Below are positions 14,123 to 29,697 of a stretch of DNA of 64,000 nt, piece after piece. The translations under genes were made by a program, and so were the position numbers. The DNA lies in contig NW_024104437.1 in the NCBI RefSeq assembly GCF_003945595.2, positions 626,563 through 690,562 of the forward strand, written 5' to 3'. This DNA comes from Pipra filicauda. Taxonomy: Eukaryota > Chordata > Aves > Passeriformes > Pipridae. Below the pieces are notes generated by a model that searched no databases, had not been told where the DNA came from, and was given only the letters and a program-made list of their open reading frames with translations. Within the stretch, counting starts at the first letter, position 1; every line of letters starts with the position of its first letter.

Positions 14123-17100
14123 GTAATTAAAGATTATTTTAAAATAGGATGCATTGGACATCTTACGCCATCAGTAACTGTGCTTCATGCTATCATCTAC
14201 CCACTTCTCTACCCATAGTCTTCCTTCAAATTCAAATAGCTTAACCTGATTACTGAAATTGAGATTTAACATGTTAAATAACACTAACAAACAAATATTT
14301 ACAACTCTGTATGTGTATTTTAGCATGTCCAAGTTCTTAGAAAGAAAATGAAGTTTCTAGCAACATTTCCTCTTAAGTGGGAACAAGTTTCACTCATTTT
14401 AAAGACAAGGGGAAATTCTCATTGTGAAGAGCAGTGACTAAATATTACAAGGTATTTTGAAATGAAGATCATAGACTTTGAATTAATTGACAACTGATTA
14501 TGGTCAAAGAAAAGTAGTTTTTCTTTAGCATTTAACGAGAGTTACACAGCTGCAATTGTGTTGAGAGAGAATATTAAGTTCTTTAAACTTCTAGTCAGCC
14601 TGTCAGAGATTCACAGCACTAAATAAAATGGTTGAGGAGCAGTTGAGGTCTCAGGTCCCATGTGTCCCACCTCTTTCTGGTGCCAGTTTGTTGTAGAACT
14701 GAGGTACCTTTACTGGTATTTTGTCTTCATATGACAGTTGCTTCCATTTTTAGTCCTGCATAGAAAAAAATGGTAATATAAGGAAGCAAATTAAATATCC
14801 TAGGTGAGAATGTATTTTGCAAGTGGTTAAAACAAAACTTAATATGTAAATATGTAAATACTAAATAAAATCGATTTTGTTTGGGTTTGTTTGGGTGTTT
14901 TTTTTAATTCCTTTTAGAGTCAATATCAGTTTCAAAACTGTAAGAGAAGAAAAATCATCAGGCAATGCTAAGTCCTTAATCTTCAGGGTTTACTCCTCCA
15001 CGCTGTCATTACTCATCGATAGTCTGACTGATGTGAGCTGGACAACTTTCATGTTATTCTGAAGTACCGATTTTGACAAGGCAAAATTAGTAACATTTGC
15101 AGAGTGCTTAGCAAATCCCAGTTATATTGGCAGGCAACATTTATTTCTTCAGCCTGGAAGCCCTAGAATTGAGGATGCAGGATCCCAAGAGAGGATAATT
15201 CCCTTCAGAGAAAAGTTTATGTCAGCTTTCCCTTCAGAGAGTGGATGAATTTTAATTGGGTGCATCTGGGACTTTCCCCATCTCCCAAGTTTTCCTGCTG
15301 CCTTCCAGCTCTAGCAGGGTCAGGTCTCCCCCGCTGCTGAGTTGCATTTGATCCTTTGAGAAAGTCTCAGTTGAGATTTCACAAATATAGCTTGAGAAAG
15401 TGTGCCTTCATCTCCATATTTACAGCATTAACAAAGCCACATCAGAACACTGTAAGATAAAATACACCAGATATTGAAATGGAGAAAGGGAGCAAGTTAT
15501 GCAATCCTTTATTGAGGTTAGACAGCCCCAAAGAAATTACCATTACAAAACTTCTAAAATGACAGAGAAACTTATTTGATCCATTTTTTTTGTGGTGCTA
15601 TATGTATGCAGAAAGGGTTACAAGAAGGTTTATGAGAAACAGATCCCTTGGAAGTCCGTATCCCACACTATCCCCCTATCCCAGTCCCTCAGTAATTTCT
15701 ATCATGGTTTCCAAATTCATCAGTTAGACTCTTCCTAGTTAGATATATTTACACCTGTATCAGTGAATCCAACGTAACTGCAAGGTATTTCTCTATCACA
15801 TATTTTGTATTCCAGATTTGGAAATGTGTATTGATTAGCTATTAGTCCCTATTCCTTCCCATGGAGCTGTTAGATTTTAGGGAAGGTTACATTAATGCTC
15901 TAAAAATTGTAGGTTTGTCTTAGTTTATAACAAAAGCAGAGGACTGGTTTTCTTCAAAAGTAATGCTAGTGAATGTGTGGTTCTGGTTATCCCTGAAAAG
16001 GGAAAACTCTTCCAAAACCTGTGATCCTTTATAGCAGTAAAATTTGATCTCACCTCTCTGTCCTTCAGACAGCCTCACATCACTCCCCTAATACATTAGT
16101 AACCTTCCCCACCCTGATCTCAGAGAAACATCAATAATTATCTCCATCCAAAAGCCCAGTACCCTGCAGGAGGCTTGTGTCACCTCTGAGAGTGTGTCTG
16201 AGTGAGGAAGGGAAGCAGAATCATGTCTGACTGTTTGCCAAGAATGCAGAAGAGAGTGATACTGCCAGCAAGAACAGTGTGCTCAGTGGAGCAAGGCCAG
16301 AGGGCATGGAGCGGCCAGAGAATTTGGGTACCTTGCACTGAAGTCAAGGTCAAGCTGAAGGCAAGATCAGAATTAGTTCTTTTGACATGTTGGTTTTTTG
16401 TTATTCTTTCAGTTCATAATATTTTTTAAGAGAAATATGTCAGTTGATGGGAAATGCCAAGCCACAGAACAGAGTCAGCTGCTACCTTAAAATACATACT
16501 TTAAAATATATCATCCAAATTCTCTGTCTCTGATCTGATGTCTTCCCTACTGACTAGCTGGAAGAACATTTGGGTAAAATCACCATGTTTGAAAGTTAGA
16601 GATATCATCAAAAGAGTGCAAGTGAAAAGGAAGATGATGCTAGAAATGCAATTTGACAGTATTGAAGTTCAACCTATATAAGGCTGCAAAATGCTGAAAT
16701 TTCATTATGGACATCTAATTAATATTTGTTGTTCTTGATGTTTTCAATGTCTATCTTGGCACTGGATGCTCATGATACTTCTCTGTCTAGTTTCATCAGA
16801 TCTCTGTCTCTGATCAGATCTCTATTGAGACAGACTTTGATGGAAACCCACTAAAGTTATTCCATCACATGAAAGTCTGTGTCTTGGTAATATACATTTT
16901 TAATTGGTCAGAACTGTTGTTTATGCCATACCAGACAGTTCCTTTACAATCTCATGTTTACCATTTAATAGACTATCAGGAAGTAATTATCGGGTTTGTT
17001 TCACTTTGTCAGATTGGCTGCAATATCCTTCAATTAAGGATTCAGATATATTTTAAGTGTTGAATTGTGTGTCCTGTCTGGTTTTCAAATGGGAAAAGTA

Positions 17101-20100
17101 CACACTAATATAACATCCCGAAGAGGAGTATCTGTTTGCTAAAGATGCTGAGTAGCATAATTCTTAGATGATTCCTTATTTCTTTACTTTTTATACATGA
17201 ACGGAAAATAACTCATATACCTAAGCGTTGTGGTATGTCATTAATTCTGTATAGAGTCTGTAACTAACGTGATGTTCAAATCTATAATTTAAAGGAGGCT
17301 TTGCACTCGATCTAAATGAACACAGGAGACAAGTAACTGTAATAGCTTGCAATAATTGACCTGGCGGAGCCATTTTGAAATCATTTGAGAGTAATATACT
17401 TGATCCTGCAACCTTTCCTCCCACAGACTGCCTGCTTTCAATCTTACAGTTCCAACAGAGGCTATTAGCCCAGCATCATCTCTGATTCATGGGGATGTGA
17501 AGAATGAATGCATTATATATGGAAAGTAACATTTTGATCTTTTGGCCATAGTAAGATGTTGGAATTGAGAGGGATCAAAACACATTGTTTGAATCTTGTA
17601 GCTGAGATGATTCTGAGGTGATCAACACAGGTGCATAGAGGGGATCAATGCTGAAGGGCTTCCCTGTTGCAAGCTGGAAAATTTAAATGTCTTGCCATTG
17701 AGTTGGTCTGTCAGAACAGGAACCTCTCTAGGAAGGGGGAAATTCCTCTCTGACTGACAAGTATAGTCCTTTCCTCTCCTTTACTCATTTGGGAGGTGGA
17801 GTTTCAGGTAAGACCCTTGTTCTCAGAGGAAGCCAAGATTGTGACTTGTTGCATTTTCTGTCCTCTTCTGCGAGAATTTTAGGAGAGGCAGGAGAAGCAG
17901 AGATGGGATCAGAGATTTGAACAACCCTGGTGGGGTACTTAAAGAGCACAATACATTTGGTGACAGAATAAACTACTTGGGCAGGAAAAAGGGAAGATGT
18001 GAAGTAATGATGTGTTACAACCTTGCCACCCCAGTCAGAGCTGGGCTAACCTGACTCCTCACCGTTCTCAGCTGTGATAAGGGGATGCAGGATGTTCCTG
18101 CTTCTATGCACAGGCACTAGCTGAGATTAAACGTGAGAAACAAGACATGAACTTCTATATGAAATTGCGTGATATAGACAAAACCAGCAGAGCCTGTGAA
18201 TGAAAGGATGATATTTACCTCACTGCTACTGAAATTGCACAGAGTAAAACCATGCTGCCAGCCTTTCCCCACAGGCACACCCCACACCTGGCCTTACTGT
18301 GTCTGCAGTGTGCATTGCTTGTGGCTGGGTACATTTGTGACTTCCTCGCCGACTTGAAGAGCTCCCAAGAAAGAAATCACTTGGGGTAGTCGACCTTCAG
18401 GCCCTGGGATTCCTGATACTGAGGGCTAAATGAGTTGGAAAAGCATAACAGCATCCCTCTTAATTTCTTGGACCTTTCGTGATCAGGGCCACCAACAGCT
18501 CCCAGGAAGGGCAGCAGTTGGGTCCAGCAGCTGGAGGCTCTATGGAACTAAAAATATGTAGACTGAGGATTGTTGAGGCATCTGTGAGTCAGGCAGGGGA
18601 AAACAAGCTGGGCGTGAGGAGCAGTGTTGCCATTGAAGCTACAGATGCTGCAGGCTGTCAGAAGGGGTGTCAGGCCAGCCCCCACAGATCCCACACCTGG
18701 ATGGCTGCTGGGGCTTCTCTGAGGTTTGATATGGAAAATAAGACTCACTCCCTGTGGATGCCAAAGGCTTTCTTGGTTGAACTTAGTGACATTATGATTC
18801 TGCTCTTTGCCAACAAAATAACCTAAACGGACTAGAAGAGTAACTGGAAAGGGGAGGCTTTGGACCTCTCAGCCTCTGATTAAGTGATGTTTCCTTAACA
18901 ACATTGGAGTTGGAGGAATAAGCCCCCACAGATAATATCTGAGGCTTCAAACTCTTCCTTTCGCTCGTCAGAGGAAAAAAAATGCCTGCTCCCGCAGGAA
19001 AGGCATTAGTGTCTCAGGCCTGTGGGGCATGGCAGGGCAGGTACTTCTCTGAGGGCTCTTGTGCTTTTAAGTGGCTCCAATTATTTTTGAACAACTAAGT
19101 AGAGTGCTCATTAAGCATTTTCTTAAATCAAAATGATGACCTACAAGGTCATGTTAATTAAGCAGCACAGTAAGTCAGTGCGAAGACGTTCAGTTAGTAC
19201 AAACAGTAGGTTCAATCCTGCATAACACCATGCTCACAATTGATCCAGGTTTGTGTTCATCCTTGTAATATTAAGAATTTGTAGGACAGGATCATTGCAC
19301 AAATAAAAATTGCTGTAGATCAGTCCAATCTGACAGCAGCCACAGGCTCATTATGTGGTTGTGAGCAGTACTGCTTTTAAATAATACTGATCAGAGCACT
19401 CTGTCTTACTGTGACCAGGAGCAATGCCAATTTACCCCGCTGAGAAGAAAAGTTGACATATTCCAAGACTTTTACTTGCTTTCCAGAGTTTGTCATTTGG
19501 ACCGGTGTGGTGCAAGATCATACTCAGTGATGAAATTTTACAGTTGAATTATCATGTTTCAGCTACAAGTCCCATTAGCTGGAGGAAGCTCTGGCTGTCA
19601 GTCACCTTCCAACTCCAGTTTGCATACCACAGCCTGGGTTGGCCATGGATTTCTCCTCTGTGAACCACTTTAGATGTGCTGAGTCACACATGCTCTTGAA
19701 ACGCATTTACTAGCCTTCACCTCCCTTTGTCCCAAGGCTTCTCTCTCCCTGTTTCTGCACAGCCCCGCCATGTTCACATGGGAAACCCATCCAGCTGCTG
19801 GATCTGGGATACACAAGATCCCAGCAGAGGGAAAAGCTGTGGAGAGGCACTGCAGCCAGGGGTTCATAGTCACACACAACCCTGTGCTGCCGTTGGTCCT
19901 CTTGGGCAATATCTTGTTGACGAGCTACAGCTGTATCCCGTTTAGTTCACACTTCACAGGCCCAGTACTTTTGTATCCATATGCCCCCTTATTTAATGTC
20001 GGGAGCCTGGGAAATTCACAGGATTTGGCACTTGGCATCCCAAATGTTTGGACTTTGGGAAGATGAAGCATGTATTCTCTTACCAGGATTACAGAAGTTT

Positions 20101-23100
20101 AAAATCAATAGTCCTCTCAGGGGGTATATGGGATTGTTATAGCTGACAGACCTCTATGGAAATGGAGGAAAATCCTCTGAAATACATATTTGGCTCTAAA
20201 ACATGAGGACGTTAGCTTTTGAATTTAGGTGTTACTTTTGTAAAGGAATTAAAAGGCTTGTTTTGTAAATGTCTGCAAGCAACTGTACACCCCACTGAAA
20301 AGTACCAGGGTTTGGAGCATTCTTGCTAATCCGTGTTTAAAAAACACCAATTTTCTTTTGATTATTAATAAAACTCTGCAATACAGAGGATTTATACTGT
20401 TTTCAATGCATTTATATCCTAGTCTTTACTTTTCCATCCAAACAAGAAGTTAATAATTAAAATCTAGACATAAAATAAAAAAAAAAAAAGAAAAATGCAG
20501 AAATTAAAAGTTTTGAGTTAGCAGTTTACCTCACAAAATATTAAGATGTTAAGGTGGAATTTAGTGCCTCATGTTACAGTATTGTACCTCTTACCATTGC
20601 TTCTAAGTCACATGCATGGATGGCTATCTGGTCTTTTGTGTTCAGTATTCAAGGACGTATCTCTGCTCATGTGAACTGTGACAGCTCTGTTGAAGCCAGC
20701 AGAGCTCGGACAATATACACCAGCTAAGATCTGCCCCTTAGTATTCACCCCCATCTGCTGTGTGACTCAGTCATACCAGAACTGCCTAGCACCTGCCTGC
20801 CTGATGTTTTTTTAATGAGTTGAACTCTTCATGTTGGGTTTGTGTCTCTGCCAGGTTCCAGTTTAATCACATATAATTTTTAGTGTGAAGTTTCACCTTG
20901 GGCTTTGAACTTGTAGGCACAGAACAAAAAGTCCTGTTTCTAGAGGAAGTTGCATAAGTAGTAATAATAATAAAATCTAGAATACAAGGCAAGTATTTTA
21001 ATTCATAGGTTATGACATTCAGCTTTTATGAACAGGAAGAGGAATTATCCTCAGTAGACAGGAAATAATGAGGTTGACCCATATTCCATAATAGTGTATG
21101 AAAATTAACTAAAGATTTGTGTAGCTAAGATAATGAGCACTTGTATTTAAATTTATAGCCTGGCCTAATTGCATAAAAGTTTGTGGGAGAAGATGTGTGT
21201 GTACACTAATAGATTAGTGGCTGTCTCTGGAGTTTCTACCCAGCTCCTGAAAAGCAGATCGGTATGTAATAAATCAAACTCGAACGGCTTGCTTGTAGAA
21301 TCTTTGACTAAAAGTACCCTAAGATGCATGAGACCTGCTTTCCCAAGAATAGGATGTTCTTTTTTAACTTTCAGATTAGAGTCAATATGTGATGTTTCTT
21401 TTGCAGTAGACCGAAATGCATTTATTTAAGTAATAAAGTGTATTTATCAGGAATTAAAACTGTCACTGAGGAAAAAAAAATTAGCTGTGACATCCTGGGA
21501 CCATGAATATCAGCTTCTAGCAAGCTGTTTCAAAAACATAAATACCAACTTATATTGGCATTTCCTAAATTCTTAATTTGTCCTTAGGAGAAATTATTTT
21601 AATCTTTAAAATTCTGGGTTTGGAAAAGCATTGTAATAGAGAAAATAGAAACGCACACAAAACTTCTCTTTTAATGCAAGTGATCTGTGAATTTGTTAGT
21701 TATCATAACAATAAAGTGGCTTTGGAAGTGTTTGATAGGTACTAATAATATTATTTTTGTAGGGTTTTTTCTACTGTTTTTCTGTGAATCTGAGTGTTTC
21801 ATGTATTTTCCCAGCAATTAACAAAATAGAATAGATTTTCAGTCTGTTCTAATATTGAAAGGGAAAGTTCCCCTGGCAGTAAATTAGAACATTTAAGTGA
21901 AATAAAATGTCAATAAAGAAACATTTTAGAACAGGAAGTAAAAAGAATATTGCTAATCTACTGAAATGGTGGGAGAAATTCGGAGTAACAGTGAGCCATC
22001 CCTTTAAGAAGGTAGGAGTTTCACTCAACAACCCGCACTCACATTGTCATAAGAATACATGTAGCTGAGCTCCACTGGTTGAAATATTATATATAAGCTT
22101 CGTTTGAAGAAAAAGATTCTGGAATATAATTTCTGTCACTCACAAAGGACAGATATCAGGGAGCACCTTCAACGTGATTATTTAAAAATTGAATATGCAA
22201 CAAATACTCAGATAAAGAACCCTTTAAACTGCATGTCCTGGTTTGTTTGTAATTTATTCTAAAAATGAAAGGATGTTTTTCATTGCACTGTTGCTGTTAA
22301 AGACAATCATTTGGGACAATTTGACAACATCATATCAAAGAAACTCAGGCCCACAATTCTGTCTTTCATTTTATTTGCAGGGATCCATCCTTCATCCCTT
22401 CATGCTGCCTTTCTATGTTTCACATTTTGTTGTGGCTTGTAGAGTGTTACTGGTGAATATTCTTTTTGTAGCCTGGAAGGAGAGTCCATCAGAAAAGACT
22501 GATGTAGACAATCCACAACATGCTGCCAAATCACAAAGTTAACAAAAACACACACACAATTTTCTTAGTGGCTGTTTCTTGCAATAGAAATTACAACATT
22601 TTTACAGAAATCTGTGGGGGGGTTAGGTTATTGGTCTTGCTTTGCAGAATGTTATACTATGAGCTTAGGCTCTCCTGTTGCTGATCAACACTGACAATGT
22701 CAGATGCTTCAGAGAAAAGTACAGGAAACCCAGAAGTGGCAATTAAAGTTTAATTTGAATTAGAGGAAGTTTCCTCTTAACCTTCATTAGCTTGCAATAT
22801 GACCTCAATCTGAAGGACATTTTTCCTTCAGTTATTATCACAAATATTCATTATACTTATAAATTGCTAAACCTGTTTTAGATCTGTTAAGTCTCTGTGA
22901 TACTTTGTGATGCTGATTTCTCCAGGTCGTATAGAAAGAATTTATTTCTGTCACTTAGATTCACTGCCTTTAGGTTTCCTATTTAAATGAGCAGAAGGAA
23001 AATAACCATATTCAATTTACTTTCTGTAAACCAATTTGTAAAATAACCCCCATTTAAAACAGTTCTTATCTTTTGAGCCTCCCTTTGTATAGAATTAATT

Positions 23101-26083
23101 TACCTCTACCTTTTTATTCAATGCTAATTAAATTCCCTAGCATGAGAAAAAATGGCATTGACTACACCTGGCCTGCATTACTACCCTGGACCACAGGCAG
23201 TCTTTCAAGCTATTTCTACACCCATTGCATTGTGTAGGCAGAAGAATTTGCCCATTTAGTCTCCTTCACAGAAGTTGGAAGGGGAAGCTATGAAAACTTT
23301 TTCTCTTCTCTCTGTGTGGCCAACTATGTTTTGCAGTTGTTCTGTCCCTTGTTGATGGGCTTGGGTGTTTCCCAATAGTCCAGCTTCTCAGGATATTTCT
23401 AGAAATATTTCCAGTGCTCATAGGAGGAGATAGACAATCATGCTAAAGGGAGAAAGGTTGGAAGTGAGTGTCTGAACAGCAGCTGACTGGCAGTGAGTGG
23501 TTCCCAGGAGACCTTATTCCCAGATGAAATGTGATAGTGGATGACATGGTGCTGTGCTCCCAGTTTCAGATAGAAGAGAGGCAGGAATAATGGAATGAAA
23601 GGAGGAAGACTTTACTGTATGCATTCTTGTGACAGGTAATGCCAGCACTTTCCTAGGATAGATAGTGTGCAGTGTAACTACCCAGATTGGCTTGTTTTGC
23701 AGTGGCATGGCTGGAGGCTACTGAACAGCTGGAGATTTCCTGAACCTATTCATAGGTCTTGTTCACAAGGGTTACGGCATCAACGATACGCAAAAACACA
23801 AGATGCATCTAAAGCTCCCACTTAGAGCAGTATCACCTGATCTGCCTCAGAGCAGTCATTTAGGGCATTTCTGAAGGCAAAAAAGATGGATGGCTGATGA
23901 ATTCAGTCTCAGACCTTGCCTCAAGCGTGCTCTTACACTACATTGTAAGTAAAACTGGTGTGGATTTGGGAATATTACATTTTGTGTAGGACAGATATCC
24001 TAATAAATTTTGTTACAGAAAAATCCTAAGAAGCTTCCACTAAAATTCTGATCAACTTCCAAACCAAGTAAATATGCCAATGACCACAAATTCTGCTGCA
24101 CTTGGGATAGCTCTTTTCCATGTGCCTAGATAAGATGGCAAGAAAAAACATTTTGTTGTCCAAAGTATTTGGTATAGGATTTTCTTCGTAGTGATTTTCC
24201 TAACCTTTGCAAAAATATAAACCAAAACTATTGCTATAGAATTCTAAAAACAAATTAACCACAAATACTACTCTTGCAACTCCAGGGAAACTGTCTCATT
24301 AATGCTGTGGAGACTGCTGTAACAACTGTATACTTTTACACCTATTCAGCTGAGAAGTAAATATCCAATATCAATAAGACAATTTTATTAACTAACTGTA
24401 CAGTGAAATCATTATTTCAGCCTATACATTTCTTTAGTATCAGAAGAGAAGCTGGAATAGTATTAAACATTAAAATAATTAATGGCTGGACCTACTTATA
24501 TACTAAATTTTCTAACTCTATTGTTGGATGCTTGGTACTATGTAACTGCTAAGTATATTGCTGAATGAGATTAATTAACAGTATTTCTATTCAGAGGTCA
24601 GATCACATTATTTAGCTGCTGGGTTTGTCAGATGGAATTTCTAGAGCTATAATCCGCTGTCTGCTTTTTCATTTTACTTAACTGTTTCAACTACTCTGTA
24701 GTAGTGTGGTGGTTTAAATTGGTTTAAGTCTGTTTAAAACCTAATTGCTAATTTTAATATACAAGTGATGGACAAGTGATTAACTTGTCCAGTTTCCTTT
24801 TCTGTCACTGTGCATAGAAATATACAACTGATTTGCTTTTGTGACTCTGAATTCTAGTCTCTTCAGAGACCCCTCAGGTCTTTTAGATACTTTGAAAACT
24901 TGTGTCCTTGCTCTAAGTGACATTATTTGCATGATGCTATTAATTTATTTACAGTAGTATCTTTATACCACCAAGTATTCAAAACCAGAAACTAAAATTT
25001 AATCTCACTCTGCATTCCATTTGAGCTTTGAGGAAAACTAGGATTTTTATAGGTGAGTTGGCTTTTCTGTGAGCATAGCAGTGTGAAATGTGTATTGAAA
25101 TACTCACGTGTGAAGATATTACCAGGTGTAATTGTCTTCCTGAATCTTATTATACACGTGGAGACAAAACAAAACTTTGGTCTAAACAATATATTTCAAC
25201 ACATGATCACACAAAGAAAAAGAGACTGTTAAGTAATGCTGTTATGATAACAGAAACATACTGCTGAAAATCCAAATAGATTAAAATTCAGTCTTCTTGT
25301 GCAATTTCAGTTTGTGTCTTGTTCATATAGACTGTGATATTGTCTTTTTGTTACATGCTTATGAGTATTTTCCGCTAGGCTCTCACTTCCTTGAGTACAG
25401 AGGACTGGCCTTTGTGTAGTCTGGCACGGCTCAGAGCTCTGTAGATTGGACTTGTGGCTGTGGGGTGTTTTTGCTTCTTTTGCGAAGCGCTTGCTGCAAG
25501 GAATTGCAGGAAGAAATGGTCAAGTGGGGCAGTTTGAACACTAATTTATCTTGCTCTTGTTGAATGTAGCTCTGAAGACCTGCACTCTTACACTGCAGTT
25601 TGGCGGTGTTCATTGTTTGGCTGCTGAGTTCAAGACTCTGAAACCCCTTCTTAAATTTTCAGCTTTAATTATGAAATTTTAATTATATGATTTGTGCACA
25701 CTCAGAAAGGACAGAATCTGCAGAAATTGTACCTGGTCAGGACATCGGACATGTGCAAATTGCAGGTTTTAAAAAGTGTAGTGATTTTTTTTGAGTCTAC
25801 AAAAGGCCATACTTGATATAAAAGCATTCTCTTTGTAGGTTTAAGTTCTGTTCCTAAGCAGAAACTTTCTTAAAGCATTTCAGAGTCAAGATGTATTGAT
25901 TTTTTTATCATTGTCCCAAATACATTTTTCTGACCTTTTTCTAGGAAATAGCTGGACCACTTTAATTTCAATTTTCTATCAGAAGTTCAAAGAAAGTAGA
26001 AGGAAGGTTTTGAGGGGAGTTTTCCAGGAGCTTGGTGACAAACAGTCATAGTGACCAACACTTCCTACAACATAAGATTCCTG

Positions 26084-26138
26084 CTCCAAAGCTGCTCCAA
26101 AGCTACTCCAAAGCTGCTCCAAATCCACTACAAAGCCA
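26084..26138. repeat. 11-bp minisatellite, five units
   Basis: Unit CTCCAAAGCTG starts at 26084, 26095 and 26106, the middle copy having A at its last base. Two more diverged units begin at 26117 and 26128. Because 11 is not a multiple of three, any open frame crossing it changes register between units, which argues against coding. Confidence 0.85.
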
Positions 26139-29100
26139 TTCTGTGGAGAACTTGTCTTCCAGGCTGATGTCCTACCCAGGAATGTTCTCCTGTTTGCCTG
26201 CAACACAGCCAGGAGAAACACCTAGGTTCTGGGCACATATCTGAACCATCACATTTGCCACTGGAATCATGGGCTAGTTGCTTTTAAATACAGTTGCCAC
26301 CTGTTTGAGGGTGAATGTGGCCCTGGTAGAATGGACATGCTTCTTTGTGTGACAAGTCTCCTGGACAGTTTCTCTCTTCTGTTGTTTGATCAGAGTGAGG
26401 CCACAGGAACTGGTTAGATCTGTTGAGACCTGTGGAACCTGGCTGTAAGGTACCATCCCTGCTTTCATTCACGCAATACTTATCTGACCTCTGCTCCAGA
26501 ATATCATGGGCTAAAACTCCCACATTATGACTGCTGATTTTCTGCAATTTTCTTTTTTCTTTTTTCCCCAAGACCAATTATTTCTTCTTTCTCTCTAGAT
26601 CCTAAATTGAAGTGAGTCATACTTCAGGCTTTAAATGTATTTGAGGAAATCCTGATTAATTTAGTTTAAAGAGACAAATCGGGTAGATTTCTGTTTTCTG
26701 AGAGACTGTATTGTGAAGATGTTAGCATCAGATATCCAGACAGGGTTTTATTTCTTTTGTTGGATTTTTCTATGTTCTTTTATAAAATAAGTTTAAAATG
26801 ATTGAGTTAAAACCCTTTAAATAAGGTTGATTTCCAGCATGGTTTTACATTTAAAAAAGACTGCAAAAACTGAAGTTCTGTAAAGATGGTAATGCAATGT
26901 TGTAGCTTGAACTTTAATATATTCTACAGGATGATAGTACAGACTCCGGTCACGGCCTTACTAAGATTTTTTTTTCCTTTTGGTTTGGTTTTCCATTTAT
27001 TTTAGGCCCATTCTCTGCTAGCTTGATATTTTCGAAAGAGGAGAAAGCAATGTCAATGTTAAAAAGATAATACTGTGAAGACATCCACTGAATTATAAAA
27101 TCAGGCCTCATATGTCTAAAGATTCAAGAGTGAGATCTATGAAGCATTGTGTGCCTATAGATGCACAGAATTGGATGCATGTATATTTGGGTGCCTGCTC
27201 TGCTCAGACTCCAGTCTGGCTGCTCTTCAGTCTGCTCCTGGAGCTGTGTAACAGCATTACTGAGGCAGTGAGCCCAGCTTAATACACCATAATTTTGTTC
27301 TGAAAATATTTAGGTTTTTTCCCCATATTTTACATGCTACACTAACAATTCAAGTGCCTGTACAATTTCTGAAGCCTTTCCAAAGATGAATTTATTATAA
27401 TACTGTTGTCATAGTTTCCTTGGTCACCTGCCATTCTCCAAGATCTCTGCAGTTTTTTAACTGGTGCTTCATTACGTCAGTCTGATACTGAAAAGAAGAG
27501 AAATACCATATTTGTACTATACTTTCAAAGCATCCACCAGGATTGCTGGTTTGAAGCATTCTGTGACACTGTATGATGATGATGCCTGTGTACCAGGAAT
27601 AGAACATTTCAGTAGTCAAGGATTCCAGATGAACTAAAAATTTTGCCACAGAGGCATTGCTGTCTGTTGCATCATTCAGTGTTTTCAGATGTTGATGTGC
27701 AAGAGGTTATTAAACATGCTGATTAACCTTGCTCAAATTTACAATTTTTTTATCCAGCATACCTGTAATATTTTTTATTTCCACCAAGCGCTCTAGTATA
27801 AATTCAAGTACGTATGTAAGAGCATCAATAAAAGATTTATATGAAAGTCGCTATTTCACTGCAAATTATGAAATGTGAATCATATTACATTTTACGTGGA
27901 CTTCAGAAAGTAACATAATTGTCATAGTAGTCTACGGAAAGGATGAAGGGAAAAAGTCAAATTTGAGAAGGAGTAAAGCTTGATTGTAACATTTCCACAG
28001 TAATGATTTTATCTACAGGTTTCTACTTCAAAATAGGAGAATGAAATTGCAGGTCAGAATTTGGCTTTTTGAAGCATCTGTTCTAAGCATTGAAAGTTTT
28101 CAGCTATTTTAGCACCAGAATCAACACAGTATATCACTTGCTGTTTGGAAGGTCTATTATAAAGTATGGTCACTTCTGGCTTCATCATTTGCTTTTAATT
28201 TTCACTTGGACAAACAGATTCCAGTGTAATAAATTTAAATAATATACAGTAACTAGGGCTGAGAAATTATTACCATATAGTCAGCAAATATCTAATGATA
28301 CTAGAGAAAATAATTAAACACCTAATTTAGAAGTTACATTTTGATGCTTGCATAATAGCTGTAAGCAGTTTATAATTTTTCATGAAACTAAATATGCAAA
28401 AAAATACTTTTTAAAATATTGTGATTCAGCACTTAGAAACTCACACTTTCTGTGAGAATGTTTGTTTCCAACATTTATTTCAGAGGTTAATTTTGAAATT
28501 TTGACATAGCATAAAAATTTGCCCAATTTCCAATTTTTTTTCTATGATTGGAAAGAATAGCTTTCAGAAACAGTGCAGTGAATTACTAAATTTTCATGAT
28601 TATCTTTCTTCATATATTCTAGCTTAACCTTATCATACATAAAGATGTTATTGACTACAATGGGAAAACTAAAGAAAAAGCTGATGTGAACATAAAAATG
28701 ACACATATTTATGTATCTACCTGTTCCAGTAAATCCTAAATACTGTAGTGCGAGACACTAAACATAAAATGGATGTTTTGTTAATCATGTCCATCATAAT
28801 CTTCAAAGTCTTGGTGCGGGCAGAGGTTTACCCAGTTGCACGTTTAAACATCAGGCCCTTGTACCTCATTGCTTTCTTAATCCCTCCTCTGCTTAATCCC
28901 TGCCATTTTGTGCAAAGTTAAGCAGTAAAAAATATAGAATATGTGTAATTTTTTAGTCTAGTTAGAAGGATGCTCCCATTATAGGAAAATATGTGAATTC
29001 TAGGTTCTACCCTGTTAAATAAATATTCATAAGAATTGAAAAAGCAAAAGCAAATGAAAATGGTTGCTTTTTGACTGAGCACACTAGTAAGGCTGTAATT

Positions 29101-29697
29101 CTGGGAAGCAGTGAATTTCCTTCAAATCTCCTCTTAACATGAAGGCCATATCTCGATGGGGAGTACTTGCACACTGTTTAAATTAAACAATTATCCTTAT
29201 GAATCTCATACAGAAAAAATAGCAGCAGCCAAATCTTATTCCCAGTTTCTGAGTAGTTATGGAGTGACCAATTTATGATCTTTAGGCAAATTTGCTCATC
29301 ATCCAACTCTATTCAGAATAAATATTGTTAAGCTTAAATTCTATCTTTATCATATTTTGGTCTCTAGTTATGGATTTTATGTTCTTATTGCATCATTCCA
29401 AGTTTCAGTGAAAAAATTAATTCCATGCTAATTTCTCAATTTACAAGACTATTGTCCACATTATTAATTGTAATTAGTATTATCTGATCCATAATCCATG
29501 TTTGGCTGAAACTCAAGGCTCTCAGGAGTTAATCCCAAAACATATTGCGAAGTCAAAAACCTGGGAAATAGGATGAGTGGAAAAAATTGGAATTACAACT
29601 ACTGCATGTGAAACCCTGCTGAGAATCTTTTGCAGAATTGTATTTTACAAAGCCATCTTCTGAGACTGAAGGTGGTTCTTTAAATCATGCTGGGAAT

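Larger units (their letters stand above)
13211..29697. other. AT-rich intronic DNA, no gene recognised
   Basis: No exon, RNA gene or identifiable interspersed repeat was recognised. Features seen are a 10-bp perfect inverted repeat at 14100-14122, an 11-bp tandem array at 26084-26138, a CA run near 22548, and more GC-rich pockets at about 18480-18830 and 19560-20060 where open frames overlap on both strands. Those frames are short and lack recognisable domains, so I read them as chance. Conserved enhancers could be present but cannot be told from one sequence. Confidence 0.55.

Noticed and set aside
18479..18826. 115-codon + frame in a GC-richer pocket
   Set aside because: A minus-strand frame overlaps it, no domain is visible, and no splice context supports an exon.
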